Below, in pieces: positions 15,863-22,383 of a DNA stretch of 22,383 bases. Source of the stretch: Methylotenera_A sp036675645 (lineage in GTDB: Bacteria; Pseudomonadota; Gammaproteobacteria; Burkholderiales; Methylophilaceae); NCBI GenBank assembly GCA_036675645.1, contig JAKFEP010000195.1, positions 1-22,383 on the forward strand, written 5' to 3'. Under the pieces are notes generated by a model, which did not search any database, had not been told where the DNA came from, and was given only the letters and a program-made list of their open reading frames with translations. Position numbers and translations under genes: made by a program. Position 1 is the stretch's first letter, and every line of letters begins with the position of its first letter.

Positions 15863-16168
15863 TTACCAGCTAGCTTTGGTGATGCCTGGCACTTGACCAC
15901 TCATCATCAAATCGCGCAACTTGCTGCGACCGATACCAAATTTACTATAAACACCACGTGGGCGGCCTGTAAGCGCGCAACGATTACGCAAGCGCACTGG
16001 GCTTGAGTTACGTGGCAGACTTTGCAATTTCAAACGCGCATCACGACGATCTTCTGCAGTTGCTTTTTGATCACCAATAATTGCGTTTAATGCATCGCGT
16101 TTTGCTGCGAATTTTTTTACGGTGTCGCGACGTTTAATTTCGCGCTCTGTCATACATGTTTTTGCCAT
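15863..16168 (-). CDS. rpsN: Small ribosomal subunit protein uS14 (long, zinc-free form)
   Basis: S14 is a 30S head protein. At 101 residues, and without the paired CxxC motifs, this is the long zinc-independent type found in E. coli. The family core is SSPVRLRNRCALTGRPRGVY, followed by KFGIGRSKLRDL and the ending GQVPGITKASW. Three bases separate it from rplE and 14 from rpsH. Confidence 0.98.
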   Translation of the reverse strand: MAKTCMTEREIKRRDTVKKFAAKRDALNAIIGDQKATAEDRRDARLKLQSLPRNSSPVRLRNRCALTGRPRGVYSKFGIGRSKLRDLMMSGQVPGITKASW

Positions 16169-16171
16169 GTC

Positions 16172-16711
16172 TTAACCTCTAAAAGGGAAACTAAACGCAG
16201 CCAACAAAGCTTTGGCTTCCTCGTCTGTTTTTGCCGTTGTCGTAATCGTAATATTCATACCGCGAATCGCGTCGATTTTGTCATACTCAATTTCAGGGAA
16301 TATGATTTGCTCTTTCACGCCCATGTTGTAGTTGCCACGACCGTCAAAAGATTTACCTGGAATACCACGGAAATCGCGAATACGCGGGATTGCCACGGTT
16401 ACCAGGCGATCTAAGAATTCATACATGCGCTCACGGCGCAACGTGACTTTACAACCAACAGGATAATCATCACGGATTTTAAACGCAGCGACAGATTTTT
16501 TTGCCTTGGTCACAACCACTTTTTGACCAGCAATTTTTTCCATATCGCCAACTGCATTTTCCATCACTTTTTTATCAGCAACTGCTTCGCCCACACCCAT
16601 ATTCAGAGTGATTTTTTCAATACGAGGCACTTGCATCACTGAAGTGTAACCAAATTGCTCTGTCATTTTTTTAACAACTGAGTCTTTATAAAATTGTTTT
16701 AAGCGCGCCAT
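16172..16711 (-). CDS. rplE: Large ribosomal subunit protein uL5
   Basis: L5 binds 5S rRNA and contacts P-site tRNA. The 179-residue product equals the E. coli length. Family words are VPRIEKITLNMGVGEAVADK, GQKVVVTKAKKSVAAFKIR, RIRDFRGIPGKSFDGRGNYN and GVKEQIIFPEI, ending AAFSFPFRG. It follows rplX by eight bases. Confidence 0.98.
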   Translation of the reverse strand: MARLKQFYKDSVVKKMTEQFGYTSVMQVPRIEKITLNMGVGEAVADKKVMENAVGDMEKIAGQKVVVTKAKKSVAAFKIRDDYPVGCKVTLRRERMYEFLDRLVTVAIPRIRDFRGIPGKSFDGRGNYNMGVKEQIIFPEIEYDKIDAIRGMNITITTTAKTDEEAKALLAAFSFPFRG

Positions 16712-16719
16712 GATTTATC

Positions 16720-17037
16720 CTATGCATCCACTGCTTCACCGTTAGATTTGAACACGCGCACTTTTTTGCCGTCTTTCAAAACTTTGTATCCAACACGGTC
16801 AGCTTTTTGTGTTGCAGCATTAAATAGCGCAACATTTGAAATATCTAGTGGCATCTCTTTACTTACAATACCGCCAGCAACACCTTTCATTGGGTTTGGT
16901 TTAGCGTGCTTCTTAGCCACGTTAATGCCCTCAACCACAATATGGCCAGACTCTAATACGTTAAGCACTGTACCGCGCTTACCTTTATCTTTGCCTGTAT
17001 TGACAACCACTTGGTCGCCTTTATGAATTTTGCTCAT
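16720..17037 (-). CDS. rplX: Large ribosomal subunit protein uL24
   Basis: L24 is an early 50S assembly initiator. The 105-residue product opens with a KOW motif (MSKIHKGDQVVVNTGKDKGK followed by RGTVLNV) and contains NVAKKHAKPNP and the KEMPLDISNVALFN segment typical of the family. It is 15 nt after rplN and eight before rplE. Confidence 0.98.
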   Translation of the reverse strand: MSKIHKGDQVVVNTGKDKGKRGTVLNVLESGHIVVEGINVAKKHAKPNPMKGVAGGIVSKEMPLDISNVALFNAATQKADRVGYKVLKDGKKVRVFKSNGEAVDA

Positions 17038-17052
17038 CTCTAACTCCTACCC

Positions 17053-17421
17053 TTACAGCACTTCAGGTGCAAGTGAAACGATTTTCATAAAACGCTCGCT
17101 ACGTAGCTCACGCGTTACTGGTCCAAAAATACGGGTACCAATCGGTTCTAGTTTATTGTTAAGTAATACAGCAGCGTTAGTGTCAAATTTAATCAACGAA
17201 CCATCTGGACGACGCACTCCTTTAGCAGTACGCACCACAACAGCACTATAAACTTCACCTTTTTTAACGCGACCACGTGGCGCAGCATCTTTAATGCTGA
17301 CCTTGATAATGTCGCCTATACCAGCGTAACGACGCTTTGAGCCGCCAATGACTTTGATGCATTGCACAGAGCGGGCACCAGTATTATCGGCAACTTCTAG
17401 CCGAGATTGCATTTGAATCAT
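17053..17421 (-). CDS. rplN: Large ribosomal subunit protein uL14
   Basis: L14 is a 50S protein at the subunit interface. The start at 17421 gives MIQMQSRLEVADNTGARSVQ and a 122-residue product (123 in E. coli), with GGSKRRYAGIGDIIKVSIKD, VVVRTAKGVRRPDGS and the end VTRELRSERFMKIVSLAPEV-L. GGAG at 17431-17434 supports this ATG; an in-frame ATG five codons upstream falls on the wrong side of it. It is the first gene of the spc unit, preceded by a 200-nt non-coding gap with a promoter. Confidence 0.97.
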   Translation of the reverse strand: MIQMQSRLEVADNTGARSVQCIKVIGGSKRRYAGIGDIIKVSIKDAAPRGRVKKGEVYSAVVVRTAKGVRRPDGSLIKFDTNAAVLLNNKLEPIGTRIFGPVTRELRSERFMKIVSLAPEVL

Positions 17422-17507
17422 GAGAATAATCTCCAACTTAATCCGTTAAACCAACACCAGCCACCTGAAATTAATCAAAACGGCCAGTAGACCACGGTCA
17501 GTATTGG

Positions 17508-17551
17508 GGTACTTGCTTTTATGAATTCCCAATTAGAAATTCACGAGTACC
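17508..17551 (-). promoter_or_regulatory. Imperfect nested inverted repeat in the rplN leader
   Basis: On the minus strand an outer GGTACT (17551-17546) pairs with AGTACC (17513-17508), and an inner TGAATT (17543-17538) pairs with AATTCA (17527-17522). The arms are separated by internal loops. The element begins only a few bases after the predicted transcription start near 17557, so the spc mRNA could carry a 5'-terminal hairpin. No T-tract follows, so it is not a terminator. Its function is unknown. Confidence 0.4.
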
Positions 17552-17563
17552 GAAAAGTCCAAC

Positions 17564-17593
17564 ATTATAGCGGGAATCTAGGTTGCGAAGCAA
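17564..17593 (-). promoter_or_regulatory. Putative sigma70 promoter of the spc operon
   Basis: On the minus strand a perfect TATAAT (17569-17564) is preceded by TTGCTT (17593-17588) at 18 bases. It lies in the 200-nt gap between rpsQ and rplN, where E. coli has its spc promoter. The leader would be about 135 bases. The -10 box is strong and the -35 box moderate. Confidence 0.65.
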
Positions 17594-17621
17594 GCCATAA
17601 ATTCCTTTTTATTACATCTTT

Positions 17622-17882
17622 TTAAGCTTTTGCAACCACTTTACTGACAACCCATGTCTTAGTCTTAGACATTGGGCGGCTTTCTGTAATAGTCACTAAA
17701 TCGCCTTCTTTACATTCATTTTTTTCATCATGTGCGTGAAATTTATTAGATTTCACCACTACTTTACCGATAAGCGGATGTTTAACTTTTCGCTCTACCA
17801 ACACGGTAATGGTTTTATCCATTTTATCACTCACTACGCGGCCGCTTAGCGTGCGCACTACTTTAGCTGCTTCTGTCATCAT
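17622..17882 (-). CDS. rpsQ: Small ribosomal subunit protein uS17
   Basis: S17 is an early-binding 30S protein with an OB fold. The 86-residue product contains RTLSGRVVSDKMDKTITVLV, ERKVKHPLIGK, FHAHDEKNECKEGDLVTI and TESRPMSKTKTW. Its ATG overlaps the rpmC stop (TAATGATG); the next codon is also ATG, so the true start could be 17879. It is the last gene of the S10 unit. No intrinsic terminator was found after it, so read-through into spc is likely. Confidence 0.97.
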   Translation of the reverse strand: MMTEAAKVVRTLSGRVVSDKMDKTITVLVERKVKHPLIGKVVVKSNKFHAHDEKNECKEGDLVTITESRPMSKTKTWVVSKVVAKA

Positions 17883-18076
17883 TAGGCCTGTTTCGCTTTC
17901 TCAGCTAATACATGTTTCACACGCGCGACATCCTTGCGTACTTTACCTAGCTGATCTACTTTGTTTAATTGTTGTGTTGCAACTTGCATACGAAGTGAAA
18001 ATTGCGCACGGCGCAATTCAATCAACTCAGCATTCAATGCCTCAACACTTTTTGCTCTTAAATCGGTGGCTTTCAT
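17882..18076 (-). CDS. rpmC: Large ribosomal subunit protein uL29
   Basis: L29 is a helical hairpin protein at the tunnel exit, near L23 and the sites used by trigger factor and SRP. The 64-residue product has ELIELRRAQFSLRMQVATQQ and VRKDVARVKHVL, typical of the family. It lies 15 nt after rplP and ends in a one-base overlap with rpsQ. Confidence 0.97.
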   Translation of the reverse strand: MKATDLRAKSVEALNAELIELRRAQFSLRMQVATQQLNKVDQLGKVRKDVARVKHVLAEKAKQA

Positions 18077-18091
18077 ATTCGCATCCCCTTC

Positions 18092-18508
18092 TTAACTACC
18101 AAGTTGACGGGTCATGAAAGTGGTTTCGATTGGTAGCTTTGCAGCCGCCAAACGGAACGCTTCACGCGCTAGCTCTTCGCTTACGCCGTCCATCTCGTAT
18201 AACATTTTACCTGGCTGGATTTGCGCTACGTAGTACTCGGTACTACCTTTACCGTTACCCATACGCACTTCAGCAGGCTTTTTAGAAATTGGTTGATCTG
18301 GAAAAATACGAATCCACACACGACCACCACGTTTAATGTGACGTGTCATTACGCGACGTGCAGCTTCAATCTGGCGTGCCGTTAAACGACCACGACCAAT
18401 GGCTTTTAAACCAAAATCACCAAAACTTACTTTGTTACCGGTTGTTGCAATGCCTTTATTACGGCCTTTTTGCATCTTGCGGTATTTTTGTCTAGACGGT
18501 TGCAGCAT
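18092..18508 (-). CDS. rplP: Large ribosomal subunit protein uL16
   Basis: L16 is needed for late 50S maturation and A-site function. The 138-residue product (136 in E. coli) begins MLQPSRQKYRKMQKGRNKGI and has GRLTARQIEAARRVMTRHIK and the KPAEVRMGNGKGS loop. R82 in that loop corresponds to the arginine hydroxylated in E. coli L16. Its first 17 bases overlap the end of rpsC, a fairly long overlap for this cluster. Confidence 0.98.
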   Translation of the reverse strand: MLQPSRQKYRKMQKGRNKGIATTGNKVSFGDFGLKAIGRGRLTARQIEAARRVMTRHIKRGGRVWIRIFPDQPISKKPAEVRMGNGKGSTEYYVAQIQPGKMLYEMDGVSEELAREAFRLAAAKLPIETTFMTRQLGS

Positions 18509-19226
18509 CTTTAGCCCTCGGCTTTCTTACTTTTTTCTCTGGTTCAGCAACTGGTGTTGCAGCTGGTGCAGTCGCGCCAATTGGTGTTGGGACATTATCA
18601 GCAAAAATCTCGCCTTTAAATACCCAAACTTTAATACCGATAATACCGTAGGTAGTTAATGCTTCCGCTACGCCATAATCGATATCGGCACGCAATGTAT
18701 GCAATGGCACGCGGCCTTCGCGATACCATTCAGTACGTGCGATTTCAATACCATTTAAACGGCCTGAGCTCATGATCTTGATACCTTGTGCGCCTAAACG
18801 CATGGCATTTTGCATCGCACGCTTCATGGCACGGCGGAACATCACGCGTTTTTCTAATTGCTGAGCAATAGATTGTGCAATCAATGTCGCATCGATTTCT
18901 GGCTTACGCACTTCTTCGATATTCAAATGCACTGGCACGCCCATCAGGCCTTGCAATGCTGAACGTAATGACTCGATATCCTCACCTTTTTTGCCAATCA
19001 CCACACCTGGACGAGCGCTGTGAATAGTGATTTTCGCATTTTTTGCAGGGCGCTCAATGATAATTTTACTTACCGCAGCACTGGCTAATTTTTTATTTAA
19101 AAACGCACGCACTTTAATGTCGCTTTGCAACATCTCTGGGAAGTTTTTGCTATTAGCATACCAACGTGATGACCAATTTTTCTGGACACTTAGACGGAAG
19201 CCGATTGGATGTATTTTTTGTCCCAT
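18492..19226 (-). CDS. rpsC: Small ribosomal subunit protein uS3
   Basis: S3 lies at the mRNA entry of the 30S subunit and takes part in its helicase activity. The start at 19226 gives MGQKIHPIGFRLSVQKNWSS, the family N-terminus, one base after the rplV stop. A longer reading from 19247 would add seven residues inside rplV. The KH domain carries GVVIGKKGEDI with the GKKG loop at 78-81, and the C-terminal domain has GIKIMSSGRLNGIEIARTEW. The 244-residue product has a low-complexity Pro/Ala/Lys tail after about residue 210, a little longer than in E. coli (233). Confidence 0.97.
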   Translation of the reverse strand: MGQKIHPIGFRLSVQKNWSSRWYANSKNFPEMLQSDIKVRAFLNKKLASAAVSKIIIERPAKNAKITIHSARPGVVIGKKGEDIESLRSALQGLMGVPVHLNIEEVRKPEIDATLIAQSIAQQLEKRVMFRRAMKRAMQNAMRLGAQGIKIMSSGRLNGIEIARTEWYREGRVPLHTLRADIDYGVAEALTTYGIIGIKVWVFKGEIFADNVPTPIGATAPAATPVAEPEKKVRKPRAKDAATV

Positions 19227-19227
19227 A

Positions 19228-19566
19228 TTAAGCCTTTGAGTCGCCAACAGTCACATGAATGTGGCAGGTTGGTTTAATAATTTTACCAGCGCGGCCTTTT
19301 GCACGTGGACGAATACGTTTCAGCACCAAGCCTTTATCCACATAGATTGAAGTGACCTTCAATTCATCGATATCAGCGCCGTTATTATGTTCAGCATTGG
19401 CAATCGCAGATTCCACTACTTTTTTAATCACTTCAGCACCTTTTTTAGGTGTGAAATTTAAGATATCTAAAGCATGGTCTACTTTTTTGCCACGAACAAG
19501 GTCAGCTACCAGCCGCGCTTTTTGCGGTGATAAGTGAACGCCTTTTAATATTGCAGTTACTTGCAT
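19228..19566 (-). CDS. rplV: Large ribosomal subunit protein uL22
   Basis: The extended beta hairpin of L22 lines the nascent peptide tunnel and is a site of macrolide resistance changes. The start at 19566 (MQVTAILKGVHLSPQKARLV) gives 112 residues against 110 in E. coli. GAGG at 19573-19576, overlapping the end of rpsS, supports it. An ATG 13 codons upstream lies within rpsS and adds unrelated residues. The hairpin region is VLKRIRPRAKGRAGKIIKPT, ending CHIHVTVGDSKA. Confidence 0.97.
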   Translation of the reverse strand: MQVTAILKGVHLSPQKARLVADLVRGKKVDHALDILNFTPKKGAEVIKKVVESAIANAEHNNGADIDELKVTSIYVDKGLVLKRIRPRAKGRAGKIIKPTCHIHVTVGDSKA

Positions 19567-19576
19567 ATTGAGCCTC

Positions 19577-19852
19577 TTATTTGCCAGCTTTTCTATCAGC
19601 CGCATGGCCCTTGAATGTGCGTGTTAACGCAAATTCGCCGAGCTTGTGACCAACCATATTTTCAGAAATCAACACTGGAATGTGTTGCTTACCATTATGA
19701 ATTGCAATAGTAAGACCAATAAAATTTGGCAAGATAGTCGAACGACGTGACCAAGTTTTAATTGGTTTACGATCGCGCGTAGCGGCAGCAGCCTCTACTT
19801 TTTTTGCCAAATGACCATCAATAAATGGACCTTTTTTAATTGAACGTGCCAT
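19577..19852 (-). CDS. rpsS: Small ribosomal subunit protein uS19
   Basis: S19 sits in the 30S head and forms a complex with S13. The 91-residue product (92 in E. coli) reads MARSIKKGPFIDGHLAKKVE, then KTWSRRSTILPNFIGLTIAI and MVGHKLGEFALTRTFKGHA. Three bases separate it from rplB and ten from rplV. Confidence 0.98.
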   Translation of the reverse strand: MARSIKKGPFIDGHLAKKVEAAAATRDRKPIKTWSRRSTILPNFIGLTIAIHNGKQHIPVLISENMVGHKLGEFALTRTFKGHAADRKAGK

Positions 19853-19855
19853 AAA

Positions 19856-20689
19856 TTACCTTACGCCTCTTGGACGACGAGTGATACGCATGTTATCAGT
19901 ACGTTTATTACTACGTGTACGATAACCCTTAGTTTTAACACCCCATGGACTGACCGGGTTCATACCAGCTGCAGTACGACCTTCACCACCACCGTGCGGG
20001 TGATCTACCGGGTTCATTACCACACCGCGAACGGTTGGGCGAACACCACGCCAGCGCATTGCACCAGCTTTACCGATTGAACGCAGTGAGTGCTCTTCAT
20101 TGCCTACTTCACCTAAAGTAGCTTTGCAATCGACGTGTACGCGGCGAACCTCACCAGAACGTAAACGTAACTGCGCATAAGCACCTTCACGCGCCAGCAA
20201 CTGCACTGAAGTGCCAGCAGAGCGGGCAATTTGTGCACCCTTACCTGGCTGTAACTCGATGCAATGAATGGTGCTACCCACTGGAATATTGCGTAGCGGC
20301 AATGCATTACCTACCTTGATTGGCGCTTCTGCACCACTGATTAATTGCGCTCCTGCGGCAATACCGCGTGGCGCAATAATGTAGCGACGCTCACCATCTG
20401 CATAGCACAACAATGCAATGTGCGCAGTGCGGTTTGGGTCATACTCTATATGTTCCACTTTCGCAGGAATGCCGTCTTTATTGCGACGGAAATCAATCAT
20501 ACGATAGTGCTGCTTATGACCGCCACCTTGGTGACGTGTTGTAATACGGCCGTTATTATTACGACCTGCGTTTTTACTTTGACTTTCCAACAGCGGCGCG
20601 TGTGGCTTGCCTTTATACAAATCAGGTGTAACTACTTTTAGCACACCACGACGGCCGGGGGAAGTTGGTTTGACTTTTACTAATGCCAT
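19856..20689 (-). CDS. rplB: Large ribosomal subunit protein uL2
   Basis: L2 is one of the most conserved 50S proteins and is needed for subunit association and peptidyl transfer. The 277-residue product (273 in E. coli) has NNNGRITTRHQGGGHKQHYR, the SH3-like RTAHIALLCYADGERRYI, and MNPVDHPHGGGEGRT with H230, equivalent to the essential His229 of E. coli mature numbering. It lies 11 nt after rplW. Confidence 0.99.
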   Translation of the reverse strand: MALVKVKPTSPGRRGVLKVVTPDLYKGKPHAPLLESQSKNAGRNNNGRITTRHQGGGHKQHYRMIDFRRNKDGIPAKVEHIEYDPNRTAHIALLCYADGERRYIIAPRGIAAGAQLISGAEAPIKVGNALPLRNIPVGSTIHCIELQPGKGAQIARSAGTSVQLLAREGAYAQLRLRSGEVRRVHVDCKATLGEVGNEEHSLRSIGKAGAMRWRGVRPTVRGVVMNPVDHPHGGGEGRTAAGMNPVSPWGVKTKGYRTRSNKRTDNMRITRRPRGVR

Positions 20690-20700
20690 ATCTTCTCTCC

Positions 20701-21015
20701 TTATTCGCCCGCTGCGAAGTTAATTTCTTGGCCTGGTTTCAAGCTAACATACGCTTTTTTCCAGTCGTTACGTTGACCAACACGCTTACCTGCACGCTTC
20801 GTTTTTCCGCCAACATTAATTACAGCAACTTTTTCAACTTCAACCTTGAATACAAGCTCAATCGCCGCTTTGATTTCCGGCTTAGTAGCATCAGTGCGCA
20901 CTCTGAAGGCAATTTGCTGATGTTTATCGGCAATGTAAGTCGCTTTTTCGGTAATTTGTGGAGCTAAAATCACTTGCAACAAACGGTCTTGAGTTTTAGT
21001 AATAGCGTTCATCAT
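20701..21015 (-). CDS. rplW: Large ribosomal subunit protein uL23
   Basis: L23 at the tunnel exit is the docking site for trigger factor and SRP. The 104-residue product has LLQVILAPQITEKATYIADK, ATKPEIKAAIELVFKVEVEK and NVGGKTKRAGKRVGQRNDWK. The start at 21015 makes an ATGA overlap with the rplD stop; the adjacent ATG at 21012 is an equal choice and would shorten the product by one residue. Confidence 0.97.
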   Translation of the reverse strand: MMNAITKTQDRLLQVILAPQITEKATYIADKHQQIAFRVRTDATKPEIKAAIELVFKVEVEKVAVINVGGKTKRAGKRVGQRNDWKKAYVSLKPGQEINFAAGE

Positions 21016-21638
21016 GCTAGCATCTCCTCAAGTTTTTTAACTGCACCAGCGGTTGCTAATACTTTAGGGAAACGCACCAAGCTGACTGGGTCTGCATATT
21101 GTGCTTCAACCACCATCACATTAATTAAATTACGTGATGACAAATATAAGTTCTCGTCAAAACCATCGGTTAAAATTAATACGCCATCGGCATAGCCAAG
21201 GCCTTTAATTTTCTCTACGAATTGTTTGGTTTTTGGTGTCGTTACTTTAAAATCTTCCACAACCGCAATACGCTCTTGACGCACTAGCTCGGACAAGATA
21301 GTTTGCATACCAGCACGGTAGGCCTTACGGTTTACTTTGTGGCTGAAGTTTTCGTTAGGTGAGTTCGGGAATGCACGACCACCTCCACGCCAGATTGGGC
21401 TTGAGCTCATACCCGCACGTGCGTTACCTGTACCTTTTTGTGCGTATGGTTTGTGAGTGGTATGCGCAACCGTATCACGGCCTTTTTGTGCGCGTGTCGC
21501 AGTGCGGGCATTTGCCATATAAGCAACCACCACCTGATGCACTAAAGCTTCATTAAACTCGCGGCCAAAAGTAACTTCAGAAACTGCAACGCCTTTTTTA
21601 GCGGCTTTACCGTTATTATCAATTAATTTAAGTTCCAT
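21012..21638 (-). CDS. rplD: Large ribosomal subunit protein uL4
   Basis: L4 binds 23S rRNA early, lines the peptide tunnel and, in E. coli, represses the S10 operon. The 208-residue product (201 in E. coli) contains the tunnel loop region KPYAQKGTGNARAGMSSSPI, WRGGGRAFPNSP, KVNRKAYRAGMQTILSELV and a C-terminal Rossmann-like domain with VLILTDGFDENLYLSSRNL. It overlaps the rplC stop by one base (TAATG) and rplW by four. Confidence 0.98.
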   Translation of the reverse strand: MELKLIDNNGKAAKKGVAVSEVTFGREFNEALVHQVVVAYMANARTATRAQKGRDTVAHTTHKPYAQKGTGNARAGMSSSPIWRGGGRAFPNSPNENFSHKVNRKAYRAGMQTILSELVRQERIAVVEDFKVTTPKTKQFVEKIKGLGYADGVLILTDGFDENLYLSSRNLINVMVVEAQYADPVSLVRFPKVLATAGAVKKLEEMLA

Positions 21639-22303
21639 TATTTAGCTCCTTTATGTTTCTGGAGCTTGGCTTTAATTGCAGGGCGCACAACTACGTTGCC
21701 ACCTTTAGAGCCAGGAATCGCACCTTTAATCAACAAGAGATTACGCTCAGCATCAACGCGAACGATTTCTAAATTTTGTGTAGTGACTTTAACATCGCCC
21801 AAATGGCCAGGCATACGCTTGCCTGGAAATACGCGACCAGGATCTTGCGCCATACCGATAGAGCCAGGTACGTTGTGCGATTTAGAGTTACCATGCGATG
21901 CGCGGTTAGAGCTAAAGTGGTGGCGCTTAATCGCACCAGCAAAGCCTTTACCAATTGATGTACCAGTTACATCCACCAATTGACCCGCTGTGAAAATTTC
22001 CACCGTCACATTGCCACCCACTTGGTAGGTAGACAATACATCGTCAGAAACATTGAATTCTTTAATACCAGCACCTGCAGCAACGCCTGCTTTGGCATAA
22101 TGCCCAGTCAGCGCTTTGTTGATGCGGCTAGCACGACGTTCGCCATGAGCAACTTGAAGGGCTATATAGCCATCGCTCGCGATTGTCTTGATCTGTGTCA
22201 CACGGTTAGGAACGACTTCCAACACGGTTACTGGGATGCTTGCGCCATCATCAGTAAACACGCGGGTCATGCCCACCTTGCGACCAATAAGCCCTAAGCT
22301 CAT
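21638..22303 (-). CDS. rplC: Large ribosomal subunit protein uL3
   Basis: L3 initiates 50S assembly and reaches the peptidyl transferase centre. The 221-residue product (209 in E. coli) starts MSLGLIGRKVGMTRVFTDDG and contains GTSIGKGFAGAIKRHHFSSN and GSIGMAQDPGRVFPGKRMPG. Q153 in MAQDPG matches the glutamine that PrmB methylates in E. coli L3. AAGGA lies seven bases before the ATG. It is the first ribosomal gene of the cluster in the window. rpsJ, usually just upstream, is not within the next 80 bases. Confidence 0.98.
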   Translation of the reverse strand: MSLGLIGRKVGMTRVFTDDGASIPVTVLEVVPNRVTQIKTIASDGYIALQVAHGERRASRINKALTGHYAKAGVAAGAGIKEFNVSDDVLSTYQVGGNVTVEIFTAGQLVDVTGTSIGKGFAGAIKRHHFSSNRASHGNSKSHNVPGSIGMAQDPGRVFPGKRMPGHLGDVKVTTQNLEIVRVDAERNLLLIKGAIPGSKGGNVVVRPAIKAKLQKHKGAK

Positions 22304-22328
22304 GATCGTATCCTTATTTTTAGTTAAA

Positions 22329-22354
22329 GAAGTCGATTACAATTGACCGACTTC
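22329..22354 (-). promoter_or_regulatory. Inverted repeat in the rplC leader
   Basis: GAAGTCG (22354-22348 on the minus strand) and CGACTTC (22335-22329) are perfect 7-base arms around a 12-base loop. The element lies between a -10 box and the rplC ribosome-binding site, with no T-tract after it. A leader hairpin, possibly regulatory, is the simplest reading. Confidence 0.5.
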
Positions 22355-22369
22355 TGTGAAAGAGCGCGG

Positions 22370-22375
22370 ATTATA
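22370..22375 (-). promoter_or_regulatory. Probable -10 box upstream of rplC (partial promoter)
   Basis: A perfect TATAAT on the minus strand lies 67 bases before the rplC ATG. The matching -35 box would fall outside the window (about 22393 onward), so the promoter cannot be completed here. A start near 22363 would give a leader of about 60 bases holding the inverted repeat at 22329-22354. Confidence 0.5.
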
Positions 22376-22383
22376 CCGAACTC

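Noticed and set aside
17585..17600. Small bulged inverted repeat GGCTTGC/GCAACC after rpsQ as an S10 operon terminator
   Set aside because: No T-tract follows it, so intrinsic termination is not supported.
17583..17605. A six-codon open frame (MACFAT) after AAGGA, just downstream of rpsQ
   Set aside because: It is too short to support without expression data, and it overlaps the spc promoter; probably chance.
19567..19605. A 13-residue N-terminal extension of L22 inside rpsS
   Set aside because: The residues do not resemble L22, and GAGG at 19573-19576 supports the start at 19566.

Overview
The window looks like a chromosomal core region of a betaproteobacterium of moderate GC content (mid-40s percent by eye). 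The protein sequences, the rpmB-rpmG and coaBC-dut neighbourhoods and the ribosomal gene order suggest a methylotroph of the Methylophilaceae (Methylotenera/Methylophilus type). That placement is inferred from remembered family resemblance, not from a search. No mobile elements, CRISPR arrays, rRNA or tRNA genes were seen, and no gene-free stretch exceeds 300 bases.

Left part (1-5605). The window opens in the 3' end of an ABC exporter gene. Next is an unusual protein that joins a SEC-C zinc motif, about five TPR repeats and a PRMT7-like arginine methyltransferase domain. On the opposite strand radC carries an apparent one-base deletion exactly at its JAMM metal-binding motif. coaBC (coenzyme A synthesis) and dut (dUTPase) follow on the plus strand. 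A good sigma70-type promoter then drives rpmB-rpmG (L28, L33), which ends in a strong, probably bidirectional hairpin terminator.

Middle part (5606-8767). A minus-strand pair encodes the MgtE magnesium channel/transporter and an MscS-family mechanosensitive channel, 17 nt apart. A small glutaredoxin-like gene diverges from mgtE and converges on rplQ, with a second bidirectional terminator between them.

Right part (8768-22303, minus strand). This is the S10-spc-alpha superoperon, in transcription order: rplC, rplD, rplW, rplB, rpsS, rplV, rpsC, rplP, rpmC, rpsQ, [200 nt], rplN, rplX, rplE, rpsN, rpsH, rplF, rplR, rpsE, rpmD, rplO, secY, rpmJ, [140 nt], rpsM, rpsK, rpsD, rpoA, rplQ. Genes are packed tightly, with several TAATG or ATGA stop/start overlaps. 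The only two wide gaps fall at the classical S10/spc and spc/alpha boundaries. Each holds a recognisable -35/-10 pair and a short inverted repeat in the leader, so three transcription units are likely. rpsJ is not found directly upstream of rplC, where a -10 box and an inverted repeat are seen instead. infA is absent between secY and rpmJ.

Most of the window is conventional. The points most worth a second look are the SEC-C/TPR/PRMT protein, the radC frameshift, the N-terminal extension on ribosomal protein L30, the TTG starts of rpsD and secY, and the leader structures before rplC, rplN and rpsM.
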